Below, piece by piece: positions 1-6,008 of a DNA stretch of 9,950 bases. Where the stretch lies: the NCBI GenBank assembly GCA_031293105.1, contig JAUMSA010000199.1, forward strand, positions 1 to 9,950, written 5' to 3'. Under the pieces are notes generated by a model. That model saw only the letters and a program-made list of their open reading frames with translations, was not told the origin of the DNA and did no database searches. Source of the DNA: Butyricicoccus sp. (GTDB lineage: Bacteria > Bacillota > Clostridia > Oscillospirales > Butyricicoccaceae). Both the position numbers and the translations under genes were made by a program. Position 1 is the stretch's first letter. The number at the start of each line of letters is the position of its first letter.

Positions 1-963
1 ACCGAAAGCAACCGCTCCAGCGGTATGATGCAGGAGTATTTCCCACCGCGGATGTATTTCACCTGCAACCCGGGCGGCGTAGGGCATGCGTGGTTTAAAC
101 GGCTGTTTGTTGATCGGGATTTCCGGCCGACCGAAAACCCGGACGATTATAAATTCATTCAGGCGAGCGTATACGACAATCCCTGGCTGATGAAAAACAG
201 CCCGGACTATGTGCGGGCGCTGGAAAATCTGCCCGAGCAGCGCAAAAAGGCGATGCTGTACGGCGATTGGGATGTGTTTGAGGGGCAGTATTTTCCCGAA
301 TTTCAGGAAAGCACCCATGTATGCACACCATTTGAAATTCCGCGTCATTGGACGAGATACCGTGTGTTTGACTATGGATTTGATATGTTTGCCTGTTATT
401 TTGTGGCCGTGGACGAAGATGGACGGGCGTGGTTTTACCGTGAAATCTATGAAGGTCACGACAAAACGGACGACTATGGCAACCCAGGCGAAGGGCTGAC
501 CATCGCCCAGGCGGCGGCGCGAATGCTCGAAATGACTGAGCCGGGCGAGGAAATTGCGGCGACCTTTGCACCACCGGATATGTGGAACCGACGGCAGGAC
601 ACGGGGCGCAGTGCTGAGGAGATTTTTTATCAGCATGGCATCCTGCTGAGCAAGGCAAGCAACAACCGGGTACAAGGTTGGATGGATGTGCAGGACTGGC
701 TCAAGGTGCCGATGGACGGCAGCAGGCCCAGGCTGATGGTAATGCGCACTTGTCCGAATTTGATACGAACTATGCCGCTTGTGCTGCATGATGAGAAAAA
801 TCCGGACGATGTAGCGACTGAGCCGCATGAGGCCACGCATGCGCCGGACGCGGTACGCTATTTTGTCAGCGCGCAGCCGTTGGCAGCGCATGCGCCGGTC
901 GAGCTGGACGAGGATATGCGCAGCTATGCCGATGAGATGTCCGACTTTTTGGACTATGGATAA
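1..963 (+). CDS. terL: Phage terminase large subunit, C-terminal part (5' end outside window)
   Basis: The frame is open from base 1, so the gene begins upstream; the ATG at 25 is internal. TerL is the ATP-driven motor that pushes DNA through the portal into the prohead and cuts the concatemer. The visible part opens near the end of the ATPase domain: MYFTCNPGGVGHAWFKRLF resembles the ATPase coupling motif with the NPGG turn. The Walker A and B motifs must lie upstream. The rest fits the RNase H-like nuclease. Candidate metal-binding acidic residues are the first Asp of FDYGFD (bases 370-384), the Asp of PPDMW (577-579) and the Asp of HAPDAVRYF (847-849). The stop TAA at 961 is the start of the next gene's ribosome binding site. 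Family assignment is confident; the catalytic residues are assigned by pattern only. Confidence 0.93.
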   Translation, partial: TESNRSSGMMQEYFPPRMYFTCNPGGVGHAWFKRLFVDRDFRPTENPDDYKFIQASVYDNPWLMKNSPDYVRALENLPEQRKKAMLYGDWDVFEGQYFPEFQESTHVCTPFEIPRHWTRYRVFDYGFDMFACYFVAVDEDGRAWFYREIYEGHDKTDDYGNPGEGLTIAQAAARMLEMTEPGEEIAATFAPPDMWNRRQDTGRSAEEIFYQHGILLSKASNNRVQGWMDVQDWLKVPMDGSRPRLMVMRTCPNLIRTMPLVLHDEKNPDDVATEPHEATHAPDAVRYFVSAQPLAAHAPVELDEDMRSYADEMSDFLDYG

Positions 964-976
964 GGAGGTCATAAAA

Positions 977-1432
977 ATGTTCGAACTGGTTTGCCTGGGT
1001 ACTGCGATTACACTGGCGTTGATGCTGAAAAAAGCCAGACAGAAGGCAAAGAAACTGGAAGATCTGCTGGGCAAGGAACAGGACCGGGCGGGAAAGGCCA
1101 GATGTGACGCGGCAGGCATGCGGCAGGAAGCAATCTATTATGAGGGCAAGCTGCAAGAGCTGCAAACTGCATATACCGGCAAGACGCAGCAGATGAAGGC
1201 GTTACAGGCTGCGCTGCGGGAAAAGGAAGATCTGCTGGATGAAGCGCGCATGGCTGTGGCGGCAGCTGAGGACCGGCTGCGGGAACAGACCAAGGCGCGT
1301 CTGGCAGCCGAGCAGACACTGGAGGATATGCGCGGAGATATGGAGCAGGAGCGGCGGCATCTCGAGCACGAAAAGGCAGTCGTGACTGATATGCTGCGTA
1401 TTCTTGACTACACGGGAGGGCCGACGACATGA
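977..1432 (+). CDS. Small membrane-anchored coiled-coil phage protein, function unknown
   Basis: The product is 151 residues. The start at 977 is set by AAGGAGGT at 962-969; the longer frame reaching back to 827 overlaps terL and is not used. Residues 3-17 (ELVCLGTAITLALML) form a short hydrophobic segment followed by Lys/Arg-rich sequence, as in an N-terminal signal anchor with the rest in the cytoplasm. Residues from about 20 to 140 are almost entirely charged, Glu/Gln/Ala/Leu-rich helix with heptad-like spacing (KLEDLLGKEQ, KLQELQ, LREKEDLLDEARM, LEDMRGDMEQERRHLEHEK), so a long coiled coil is likely. It overlaps the portal gene by ATGA at 1429-1432. No family is recognised. Its place between terminase and portal suggests a role in packaging or assembly at the membrane, but that is only context. 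Confidence 0.85.
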   Translation: MFELVCLGTAITLALMLKKARQKAKKLEDLLGKEQDRAGKARCDAAGMRQEAIYYEGKLQELQTAYTGKTQQMKALQAALREKEDLLDEARMAVAAAEDRLREQTKARLAAEQTLEDMRGDMEQERRHLEHEKAVVTDMLRILDYTGGPTT

Positions 1433-3024
1433 TCGACACCAAAAAGGTTCAGGCAGAATACCAGCGCGGCAAGCAATACAAGGAAAGTTTAGGGCTGTAT
1501 GACACCTGTAAACAAAATGAGAATTTCTATGCCGGGAAGCATTGGGAAGGGCTCAAAACAAGTGCTGTAAAGCCATTAACCTTTAATGTGGTGCGGCGTA
1601 TTATTTCGACTGCACAGGCCCTTGTGGTATCGGACGATATTGGGTTTGAGGTGCGACCCTATCTTTCAACCGCAGAGACCGATAACGAAGGCCGGATCAT
1701 TGAGGAAAGCCTGCGGGCCGTGATCGAACGGCAGAAGATCAAGACACTGAACCGTACAAGCCTGCACGACTGTGCGGTATTCGGCGACAGCTGCCTGTAT
1801 TTTTGGTTTGACCCAGACTTGGAGACAGGGCAGCATATGACCGGTGACATCCGCGCCGAGGTGCTGATGAACACCAACGTAATTTTCGGAAACTCCTATT
1901 CGGCAGATGTACAGGGGCAACCCTATATTCTGATTGCCCAGCGGCTGCCGGTCGAAGTGGTGCGGCAGGCGGCAAAAGCCGATGGCGTGCTGGAATGGGA
2001 AAATATCCGACCAGATTATGAGAGCCGCTATATTGGTGAGGACGAACAGACCGAGAGCAAGCTGGCGACCGTGCTGACAAGATTCTGGAAGGTACGCGCA
2101 GAGGACGGCGAACGCGTGCATTTTGCGCGAATCTGCGGCGAAATCGTTTTGAAGGATGACACCGAAACCAAGATGCAGCTATATCCGCTGGCGTGGTGGA
2201 GCTGGATCGACCGAAAGAACAGCATGCATGGTATCTCGCCGGTGACCGAGGCCATTCCGACTCAAATTGCGATCAACCAGATGATGACATACATCTATAC
2301 ATTCAACCGGAATCTCGCGTTTCCGAAGTTCATTTACGATGTGAGAAAATTCCCAAACGGTTGGGACCCGTCGCCCGGCAAGGCGATTGCGGTGAGCGGC
2401 GAAGTGAACCAGGCGATGATGAATGTGTTTCAGGGTATCCAATTGCCGAGTGGTATTCAGGGCATTGTAGAGATGATGCGCAACATGTTGCAGGACAGCA
2501 TGGGCGCGAGCGACGCACAGCTCGGCAATGTACGCCCGGACAATACAAGCGCGATCATCGCGGCCCAGAAGGCGAGCTCGGCGCCTCTGGAACTGCAAAA
2601 GAGGAAATTCGAGCAGTTCAATGAGGACTGCATCCGTGTGATGATCGACATGATGTGTGCCTATTACGGCGACCGGATTATTGTGCTGGATGAAACTGTG
2701 CGTGACCCGGTGACCGGTGAGGAAAGCCGGGTGAAGCGGCTGGCAGAGCTGGATTTCGACCAGCTGCGCATTGGCCAGCTGGATATCAATGTGGAAGTCG
2801 GCGCGGCCAGCTATTGGAGCGAACTTGTACAGCAGACGACGATGGACAATCTGTATGAGCGGCAGATCATCACAGACCCGGAGCTCTATCTGGAGAGCAT
2901 CCCGGGGGCGCAGATCCCGAACAAACAGGGGCTGCTGCGGTGGATTGCTGAGCAGAAACGAAAAATGCAGGGAGCACAGCCGGCAGCTGGGGGCAGTGCG
3001 CCCAGGTTGCCCGGCATGGGCTGA
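1429..3024 (+). CDS. Phage portal protein (head-tail connector, podovirus-like)
   Basis: The product is 531 residues. The portal forms the ring at one capsid vertex through which terminase packages DNA and to which the tail attaches. The N-terminus (YKESLGLYDTCKQNENFYAGKHWEGL) is typical of phage portals, as is the central DSMGASDAQLGNVRPDNTSAIIAAQ followed by a long helix (LELQKRKFEQFNEDCIRVMIDMMCAYY), which matches the stem/wing part of these proteins. The length is close to that of short-tailed phage portals (T7 gp8 is about the same size). The C-terminus ends in a Gly/Pro/Ala-rich tail (GAQPAAGGSAPRLPGMG). The start is an ATGA overlap with the preceding gene and has GGGAGGG at 1414-1420. 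Position after terminase and before scaffold and capsid supports the call. The precise portal subfamily is not certain. Confidence 0.92.
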   Translation: MIDTKKVQAEYQRGKQYKESLGLYDTCKQNENFYAGKHWEGLKTSAVKPLTFNVVRRIISTAQALVVSDDIGFEVRPYLSTAETDNEGRIIEESLRAVIERQKIKTLNRTSLHDCAVFGDSCLYFWFDPDLETGQHMTGDIRAEVLMNTNVIFGNSYSADVQGQPYILIAQRLPVEVVRQAAKADGVLEWENIRPDYESRYIGEDEQTESKLATVLTRFWKVRAEDGERVHFARICGEIVLKDDTETKMQLYPLAWWSWIDRKNSMHGISPVTEAIPTQIAINQMMTYIYTFNRNLAFPKFIYDVRKFPNGWDPSPGKAIAVSGEVNQAMMNVFQGIQLPSGIQGIVEMMRNMLQDSMGASDAQLGNVRPDNTSAIIAAQKASSAPLELQKRKFEQFNEDCIRVMIDMMCAYYGDRIIVLDETVRDPVTGEESRVKRLAELDFDQLRIGQLDINVEVGAASYWSELVQQTTMDNLYERQIITDPELYLESIPGAQIPNKQGLLRWIAEQKRKMQGAQPAAGGSAPRLPGMG

Positions 3025-3051
3025 CAAAAGGACAGGGCACGAGCGTCTGGA

Positions 3052-3096
3052 CGGGCAGCGGGGCTGCCCGGAAACCTCTCTTTCTTACCCTTTTTC
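3052..3096 (+). terminator. Hairpin and pyrimidine tract after the portal gene (possible weak terminator)
   Basis: CGGGCAGC (3052-3059) pairs perfectly with GCTGCCCG (3063-3070) around a GGG loop. A long pyrimidine-rich stretch follows, with TTTTT only at about 3091-3095, some 20 bases after the stem. The T-run is too far away for a classical intrinsic terminator, so this may be a processing or pausing structure. GCTGCC at 3063-3068 could alternatively pair with GGCAGC at 3106-3111, giving two mutually exclusive folds. Confidence 0.35.
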
Positions 3097-3149
3097 CCCT
3101 TGGGCGGCAGCGGGCTAGGATGCGCGCTGTCCGTCCGGGCGCTCGGAGA

Positions 3150-3195
3150 GGATACCATGCCGGACATTAGAAAAACAGCCGCACAGGGTGCGGCG
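3150..3195. repeat. Repeat R1: conserved flank plus 7-bp hairpin
   Basis: This is the first of three copies of a motif (others at 9040-9088 and 9096-9141). The shared part is GATACCATGCCGGACATTA, followed by an A-run and CAGCC. A hairpin follows: GCCGCAC (3178-3184), loop AGG, GTGCGGC (3188-3194). Read on the minus strand this is a GC-rich stem followed by TGTTTTTC, which has the shape of an intrinsic terminator. It occupies the leader of the scaffold gene. Confidence 0.75.
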
Positions 3196-3231
3196 TATGG
3201 AAGATATATTTTAAAGGAGGCAGGCAGATGA
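3157..3231 (+). CDS. Possible 24-codon leader ORF coupled to the scaffold gene
   Basis: An ATG inside repeat R1 opens a frame encoding MPDIRKTAAQGAAYGRYILK plus EAGR. It has a plausible ribosome binding site GGAGAGG at 3145-3151 and stops with TGA at 3229-3231, overlapping the scaffold ATG at 3228 as ATGA. This would allow translational coupling. The repeat hairpin lies within it. There is no evidence that it is translated, and it may simply be leader RNA; the overlap could be chance. Confidence 0.25.
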   Translation: MPDIRKTAAQGAAYGRYILKEAGR

Positions 3232-4253
3232 ACAGCTTGTTTTTTGGGCGCGTAGGCATTCAGTTTTTTGCGGACGGAGCGGAGGCGCCGGCAGAGAGCA
3301 CACCCGTGTCGGCAGGAGAGCCTTCCATCACAGACGGCACGCCGGATGGCGGTGACGCTTTTTTGGAGGGGCTGACCGGTGCAGACGACGCAGCGGAGGA
3401 TACACCGGCGGACGAGCCAGAAGGCGGAGCACAGGCAGCATCGGACGACCAACAGGGTCAGCCAGCCGGGGAGACTTCGGCCGCAGCTGGTACACAAGAC
3501 GGCAGCGAAGGACTGCCGCGCGACCAGCCGGTGGGTGCGCAGGCAGGTGGACCGGAACAAACCGTACAGGCAGAGATTGGAGGCCGCGCGGTACGTTTGC
3601 CTGTGCAGGCCTTGCAGGCCCTGAGCAGTGCGCTGGGTATGGATGCAGCCGCCCTCTTGCAGCGGGGCGCGGCATATAACGCCGGCCAGACCCGTGAAGC
3701 GCAGATCTTGAACGATTATGCCGCGGCTGCTGGCATGGATCTGCCTGCATATCTGAGTTTTTTGGAGGGCGAGCGCGACGAGCAGCTGATCCGCCGGGAA
3801 ATGGAGAACATCCGCGGCAGATACCCGGAAGGCACGCCGGATGCGGCACTGCACGATATCGCGAAAAACACGGTCGAGCACCAGCGCGTGCAGCAGGCTG
3901 AAGCCGCCCGGCAGCAACAGGCGGCGGCGCAGCAGATGATGCAGCGGGCAACGCTGGATGTGCGGATGCGCGAACAGAACCAACAGCTCGGTGCATTCCT
4001 AAAGGATCATCCCGAGATCCGGGGCAGCAAGGACGTGCCGCAGGCCGTGTGGGACCTGGTGCGTGCGCGCGGCATGACCGTGCCGGCGGCCTACGCGATC
4101 TATGAGCGCGACCAGGCGAGGAGCGAGAGCGCCGATCTGCGTGAACAACTCAAAATTGCGAATAAACAGAACAACAATCGTGCGACATCAGCTGGCAGCC
4201 AGCAGGGCGGCGGGGACAATGGAGATCCCTTCCTCCAGGGGCTGTTTGGCTAA
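3228..4253 (+). CDS. Capsid assembly scaffolding protein
   Basis: The product is 341 residues. Scaffolding proteins template prohead assembly inside the shell and are then removed. The N-terminus GIQFFADGAEAPAE is of the QFFADGG type common to structural genes of Firmicutes phages. Residues about 20-115 are low-complexity Gly/Ala/Asp/Gln/Thr and acidic, probably disordered. Residues 120-310 are helical, with a Gln/Ala-rich coiled-coil stretch (HQRVQQAEAARQQQAAAQQMMQ). The C-terminus is NGDPFLQGLFG, and a near copy, DAFLEGLTG, sits at residues 43-51. Scaffolds often bind capsid protein through a short C-terminal segment, so the end motif may be that contact. The start has AAAGGAGG at 3213-3220. 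Position directly before the capsid gene supports the call. Confidence 0.85.
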   Translation: MNSLFFGRVGIQFFADGAEAPAESTPVSAGEPSITDGTPDGGDAFLEGLTGADDAAEDTPADEPEGGAQAASDDQQGQPAGETSAAAGTQDGSEGLPRDQPVGAQAGGPEQTVQAEIGGRAVRLPVQALQALSSALGMDAAALLQRGAAYNAGQTREAQILNDYAAAAGMDLPAYLSFLEGERDEQLIRREMENIRGRYPEGTPDAALHDIAKNTVEHQRVQQAEAARQQQAAAQQMMQRATLDVRMREQNQQLGAFLKDHPEIRGSKDVPQAVWDLVRARGMTVPAAYAIYERDQARSESADLREQLKIANKQNNNRATSAGSQQGGGDNGDPFLQGLFG

Positions 4254-4274
4254 GAGAAAGGATGAGACAGACAA

Positions 4275-5336
4275 ATGGCAATCAATTTGAGCAGCAAATA
4301 TGCAAGCCAAATCGCGGAACTTTTCAGCCACGAGAGCTTTGTGCAGCCACACACCAACGGCGACCTGGATTTCACGGGCGCAAAGACCGTCCGCGTATAC
4401 AAGCTGGAACCGAACGACGAGGTAGATTACAAGCGTTCGGGCGACAACCGCTTTGGCACCGGCGGCGACGTGCAGGACACCGTGTTCGAGTACACGATGA
4501 CCCAGGACAAGGCCTGGCGCGGTATTGTGGACAAGGGCGACGAGAGCGACCAGAGTATCACGAAGAAGGCGGGCAAATTCGTCAAGATCCAAACGCAGCA
4601 GAAGACCACGCCGAACGCAGACAAATATGCGCTTAGACGGTTTGCAACGCTGGGTAATTCGGTTACGATTTCGGCCGCGCCGACTAAGACAACCGTTGTC
4701 GGTATGTTTTCGGATATTATGGCGGCGTTTGACAATGCCCTTGTGCCGGACAGCGGCCGCGTGGTGTATGTGCCGGTGGGGACATTCAAACTGGTGGCGA
4801 TGAGCGACGAGTTTATCAAGATCGAGGCGCTGGGCGAGAAATCGGTGGCAAAGGGCGAGGTCGGCATGATCTTCGGGATGAAGGTCATCAAGGTGCCCGA
4901 CCGCCTGATGCCGGAAAACTGCTATGCGCTGGCAACCTACACGGCGGCGGTGGCCATGCCGTATAAGATTCAGGACTGCAAGGTACACCAAGATGCGCCT
5001 GGTATTTCGGGCGCGCTGATCGAGGCGCGCAATTATTACGACGCTTTTGTGCTTGGCGAGAAGGCGGACGGTGTGTGTGCCTGTGTGCTGGAAAGCAAAA
5101 AGTTGGCCGCGCCGACCATCACGGATACGACCAAAACGGCAGTTACCCTGGAATGTGCAAACGCGAGCGAAATCCGCTATACGCTGGACGGCAGCGACCC
5201 TCGTTTCTCGATGACGGCAAAGGTTTACGGCGCTGCGTTTGACGCGACCGGCAAGACCGTGCGTGCGGTCGGTCTGGACGATACAAACGCTTACTTTACA
5301 TCGGACATGGCAGAAAAGGCAGTTGCAGCCGAATAA
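4275..5336 (+). CDS. Major capsid protein with C-terminal Ig-like/CHB_HEX-type domain
   Basis: The product is 353 residues. It forms the icosahedral shell. Residues 1 to about 265 match the capsid proteins of Firmicutes phages: KYASQIAELFSHESFVQP, then DFTGAKTVRVYKLE, DYKRSGDNRFGTGGDVQDT and a later GALIEARNYYDAFVL close to the end of the core. An HK97-like fold is expected from the family. Residues about 276-353 form an added domain: AAPTITDTTKTAVTLECA then IRYTLDGSDPR (DGSDP at residues 305-309) then KTVRAVGLDD. This is the pattern of CHB_HEX_C/Fn3-associated Ig-like domains in carbohydrate-active and surface proteins. It is probably displayed on the capsid surface. The ribosome binding site is AAAGGA at 4257-4262. 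A hairpin terminator follows the gene, which suits the most abundant structural product. Confidence 0.92.
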   Translation: MAINLSSKYASQIAELFSHESFVQPHTNGDLDFTGAKTVRVYKLEPNDEVDYKRSGDNRFGTGGDVQDTVFEYTMTQDKAWRGIVDKGDESDQSITKKAGKFVKIQTQQKTTPNADKYALRRFATLGNSVTISAAPTKTTVVGMFSDIMAAFDNALVPDSGRVVYVPVGTFKLVAMSDEFIKIEALGEKSVAKGEVGMIFGMKVIKVPDRLMPENCYALATYTAAVAMPYKIQDCKVHQDAPGISGALIEARNYYDAFVLGEKADGVCACVLESKKLAAPTITDTTKTAVTLECANASEIRYTLDGSDPRFSMTAKVYGAAFDATGKTVRAVGLDDTNAYFTSDMAEKAVAAE

Positions 5337-5344
5337 AAAACAAC

Positions 5345-5385
5345 AGCCGGGAGGCGGGCTTGCGCCTTGCTCCCGGCTTCCTTTT
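5345..5385 (+). terminator. Intrinsic terminator or attenuator after the capsid gene
   Basis: AGCCGGGAG (5345-5353) pairs perfectly with CTCCCGGCT (5370-5378). The 16-base interior can itself form a small GGCG/CGCC-type stem. TCCTTTT follows at 5379-5385 and an A-rich stretch precedes it. Because co-directional structural genes continue 20 bases later, this is more likely partial attenuation that keeps capsid mRNA abundant than an operon end. Confidence 0.75.
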
Positions 5386-5405
5386 CAATGGGGAGGTTTT
5401 GCAGT

Positions 5406-5798
5406 ATGACGGTACGGCAGTTATACACCTTATCGAGCAATCTGATCTATGAGGCGCCGTTTGACGACGAAGATCTGAGCGGCGCATTCCCGCATATCCT
5501 GAACCAGGCAATTGCCGAAAGCCTGGACTATGAAAATCAGTTTCGGCGTCTGGAAGGCCAGACGCTGCTGAAGATTGAGGATGTGCCGCTGTATGACTCG
5601 GCCGAGGACACGAGCGAGCTGCCGCTGCATGAGATCCTTTGCCGCGGTGCGCTGCCTCTGGGCATTAAGGCCGCACTGCTTGAGGAAGACGGCAGCCGGC
5701 AGGCCGAAGCCGTACTGGCGTACAACAAATTTGTGGCGGCGCTCATGGATCTGACACCAGCGGTGTTTATAGAAACGGTGGGGGATGAGGACACATGA
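5406..5798 (+). CDS. Probable head-tail connector/adaptor protein
   Basis: The product is 130 residues, starting MTVRQLYTLSSNLIYEAPFD. The start at 5406 is set by GGGGAGG at 5390-5396; an in-frame upstream TTG at 5367 lies inside the terminator and is rejected. The sequence is acidic and mostly helical, with a conserved-looking middle (YDSAEDTSELPLHEILCRGALPLGIKAALLEEDG) and a C-terminal helix (EAVLAYNKFVAALMDLTP). Small helical proteins directly after the capsid gene commonly form the adaptor ring under the portal. That role is inferred from size, composition and position; no diagnostic motif is visible. It ends in an ATGA overlap with the first copy of the 44-bp repeat at 5795. Confidence 0.7.
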   Translation: MTVRQLYTLSSNLIYEAPFDDEDLSGAFPHILNQAIAESLDYENQFRRLEGQTLLKIEDVPLYDSAEDTSELPLHEILCRGALPLGIKAALLEEDGSRQAEAVLAYNKFVAALMDLTPAVFIETVGDEDT

Positions 5799-5838
5799 GG
5801 CAGCTGAGTGTGCCGAGCTTTACAAGCCGGCCGGAAGG
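5795..5838 (+). repeat. 44-bp direct repeat, upstream copy (duplicated 5' end of the hub gene)
   Basis: These 44 bases (starting ATGAGGCAGCTGAGTGTGCC, ending CCGGCCGGAAGG) are identical to 5965-6008, with an offset of 170 bases and no mismatch. They encode the first 14 residues of the downstream protein, MRQLSVPSFTSRPE, plus Gly. The identity breaks on both sides (C versus T before, G versus A after). Confidence 0.97.
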
Positions 5839-5968
5839 GCAAACAGCCCAGTGGGCTGTTTGGCGGACATATTGCCATAGGCAAATGGCCGGAAAAGGAT
5901 GTGTAAAGGCTAGGAAGGCTTTTGCCGCGGGCAGCGGCGCAGGAACAGGAGGACGGCGAGTGATATGA
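5795..5968 (+). CDS. 57-codon ORF made by the duplicated hub-gene start
   Basis: The frame starts at the ATGA overlap with the connector gene, the position where the hub gene would be expected to start. It encodes 15 residues identical to the hub N-terminus and then an unrelated 42-residue Arg/Gly/Ala-rich tail (QTAQWAVWRTYCHRQMAGKG, ending GTGGRRVI). It stops with TGA at 5966-5968, overlapping the true hub ATG at 5965 as ATGA. It may be a dead leftover of an insertion, or it may serve to couple translation from the connector gene to the displaced hub start. The tail looks like non-coding sequence read through. Confidence 0.35.
   Translation: MRQLSVPSFTSRPEGQTAQWAVWRTYCHRQMAGKGCVKARKAFAAGSGAGTGGRRVI
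5839..5964 (+). other. 126-bp inserted block between the 44-bp repeats
   Basis: This unique sequence separates the two identical copies of the hub gene start. It opens with a perfect hairpin (5840-5862), has a second small one (TTGCC at 5872-5876 with GGCAA at 5880-5884, loop ATA), and ends with a ribosome binding site AGGAGG (5947-5952) 12 bases before the downstream ATG. It resembles none of the flanking genes and looks like an insertion that preserved a complete hub gene downstream. Confidence 0.7.
5840..5862. repeat. Perfect 10-bp inverted repeat at the edge of the inserted block
   Basis: CAAACAGCCC (5840-5849), loop AGT, GGGCTGTTTG (5853-5862). It begins two bases after the upstream 44-bp repeat ends. 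The short A and T tracts on either side of the GC core give it the shape of a weak bidirectional terminator. Its AAACAGCC arm resembles the arm of the R1-R3 hairpins. Confidence 0.85.
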
Positions 5969-6008
5969 GGCAGCTGAGTGTGCCGAGCTTTACAAGCCGG
6001 CCGGAAGG
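5965..6008 (+). repeat. 44-bp direct repeat, downstream copy (true hub gene start)
   Basis: Identical to 5795-5838. Here the frame continues into the full 630-residue protein, so this is the functional copy. Confidence 0.97.

Noticed and set aside
2179..3027. Minus-strand ORF (282 codons) opposite the portal gene
   Set aside because: Antisense shadow, no motif, no ribosome binding site in keeping with its neighbours.
2886..3983. Long minus-strand ORF (365 codons) opposite portal end and scaffold
   Set aside because: It lies opposite strongly supported genes, is rich in Arg/Cys/His/Leu as expected of a reverse frame in GC-rich sequence, and has no recognisable domain.
4188..4991. Minus-strand ORF (267 codons) opposite the capsid gene
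   Set aside because: Antisense of a confidently identified capsid gene; His/Arg-rich shadow sequence.
5795..6008. Diversity-generating retroelement or CRISPR explanation for the 44-bp repeats
   Set aside because: There are only two copies, they are identical with no adenine-specific changes, and no reverse transcriptase or regular spacer array is visible.
5795..6008. Group I or II intron in the hub gene
   Set aside because: The insert is only 126 bp of unique sequence, it duplicates exon sequence, and the downstream gene is complete with its own start, so splicing is not needed.
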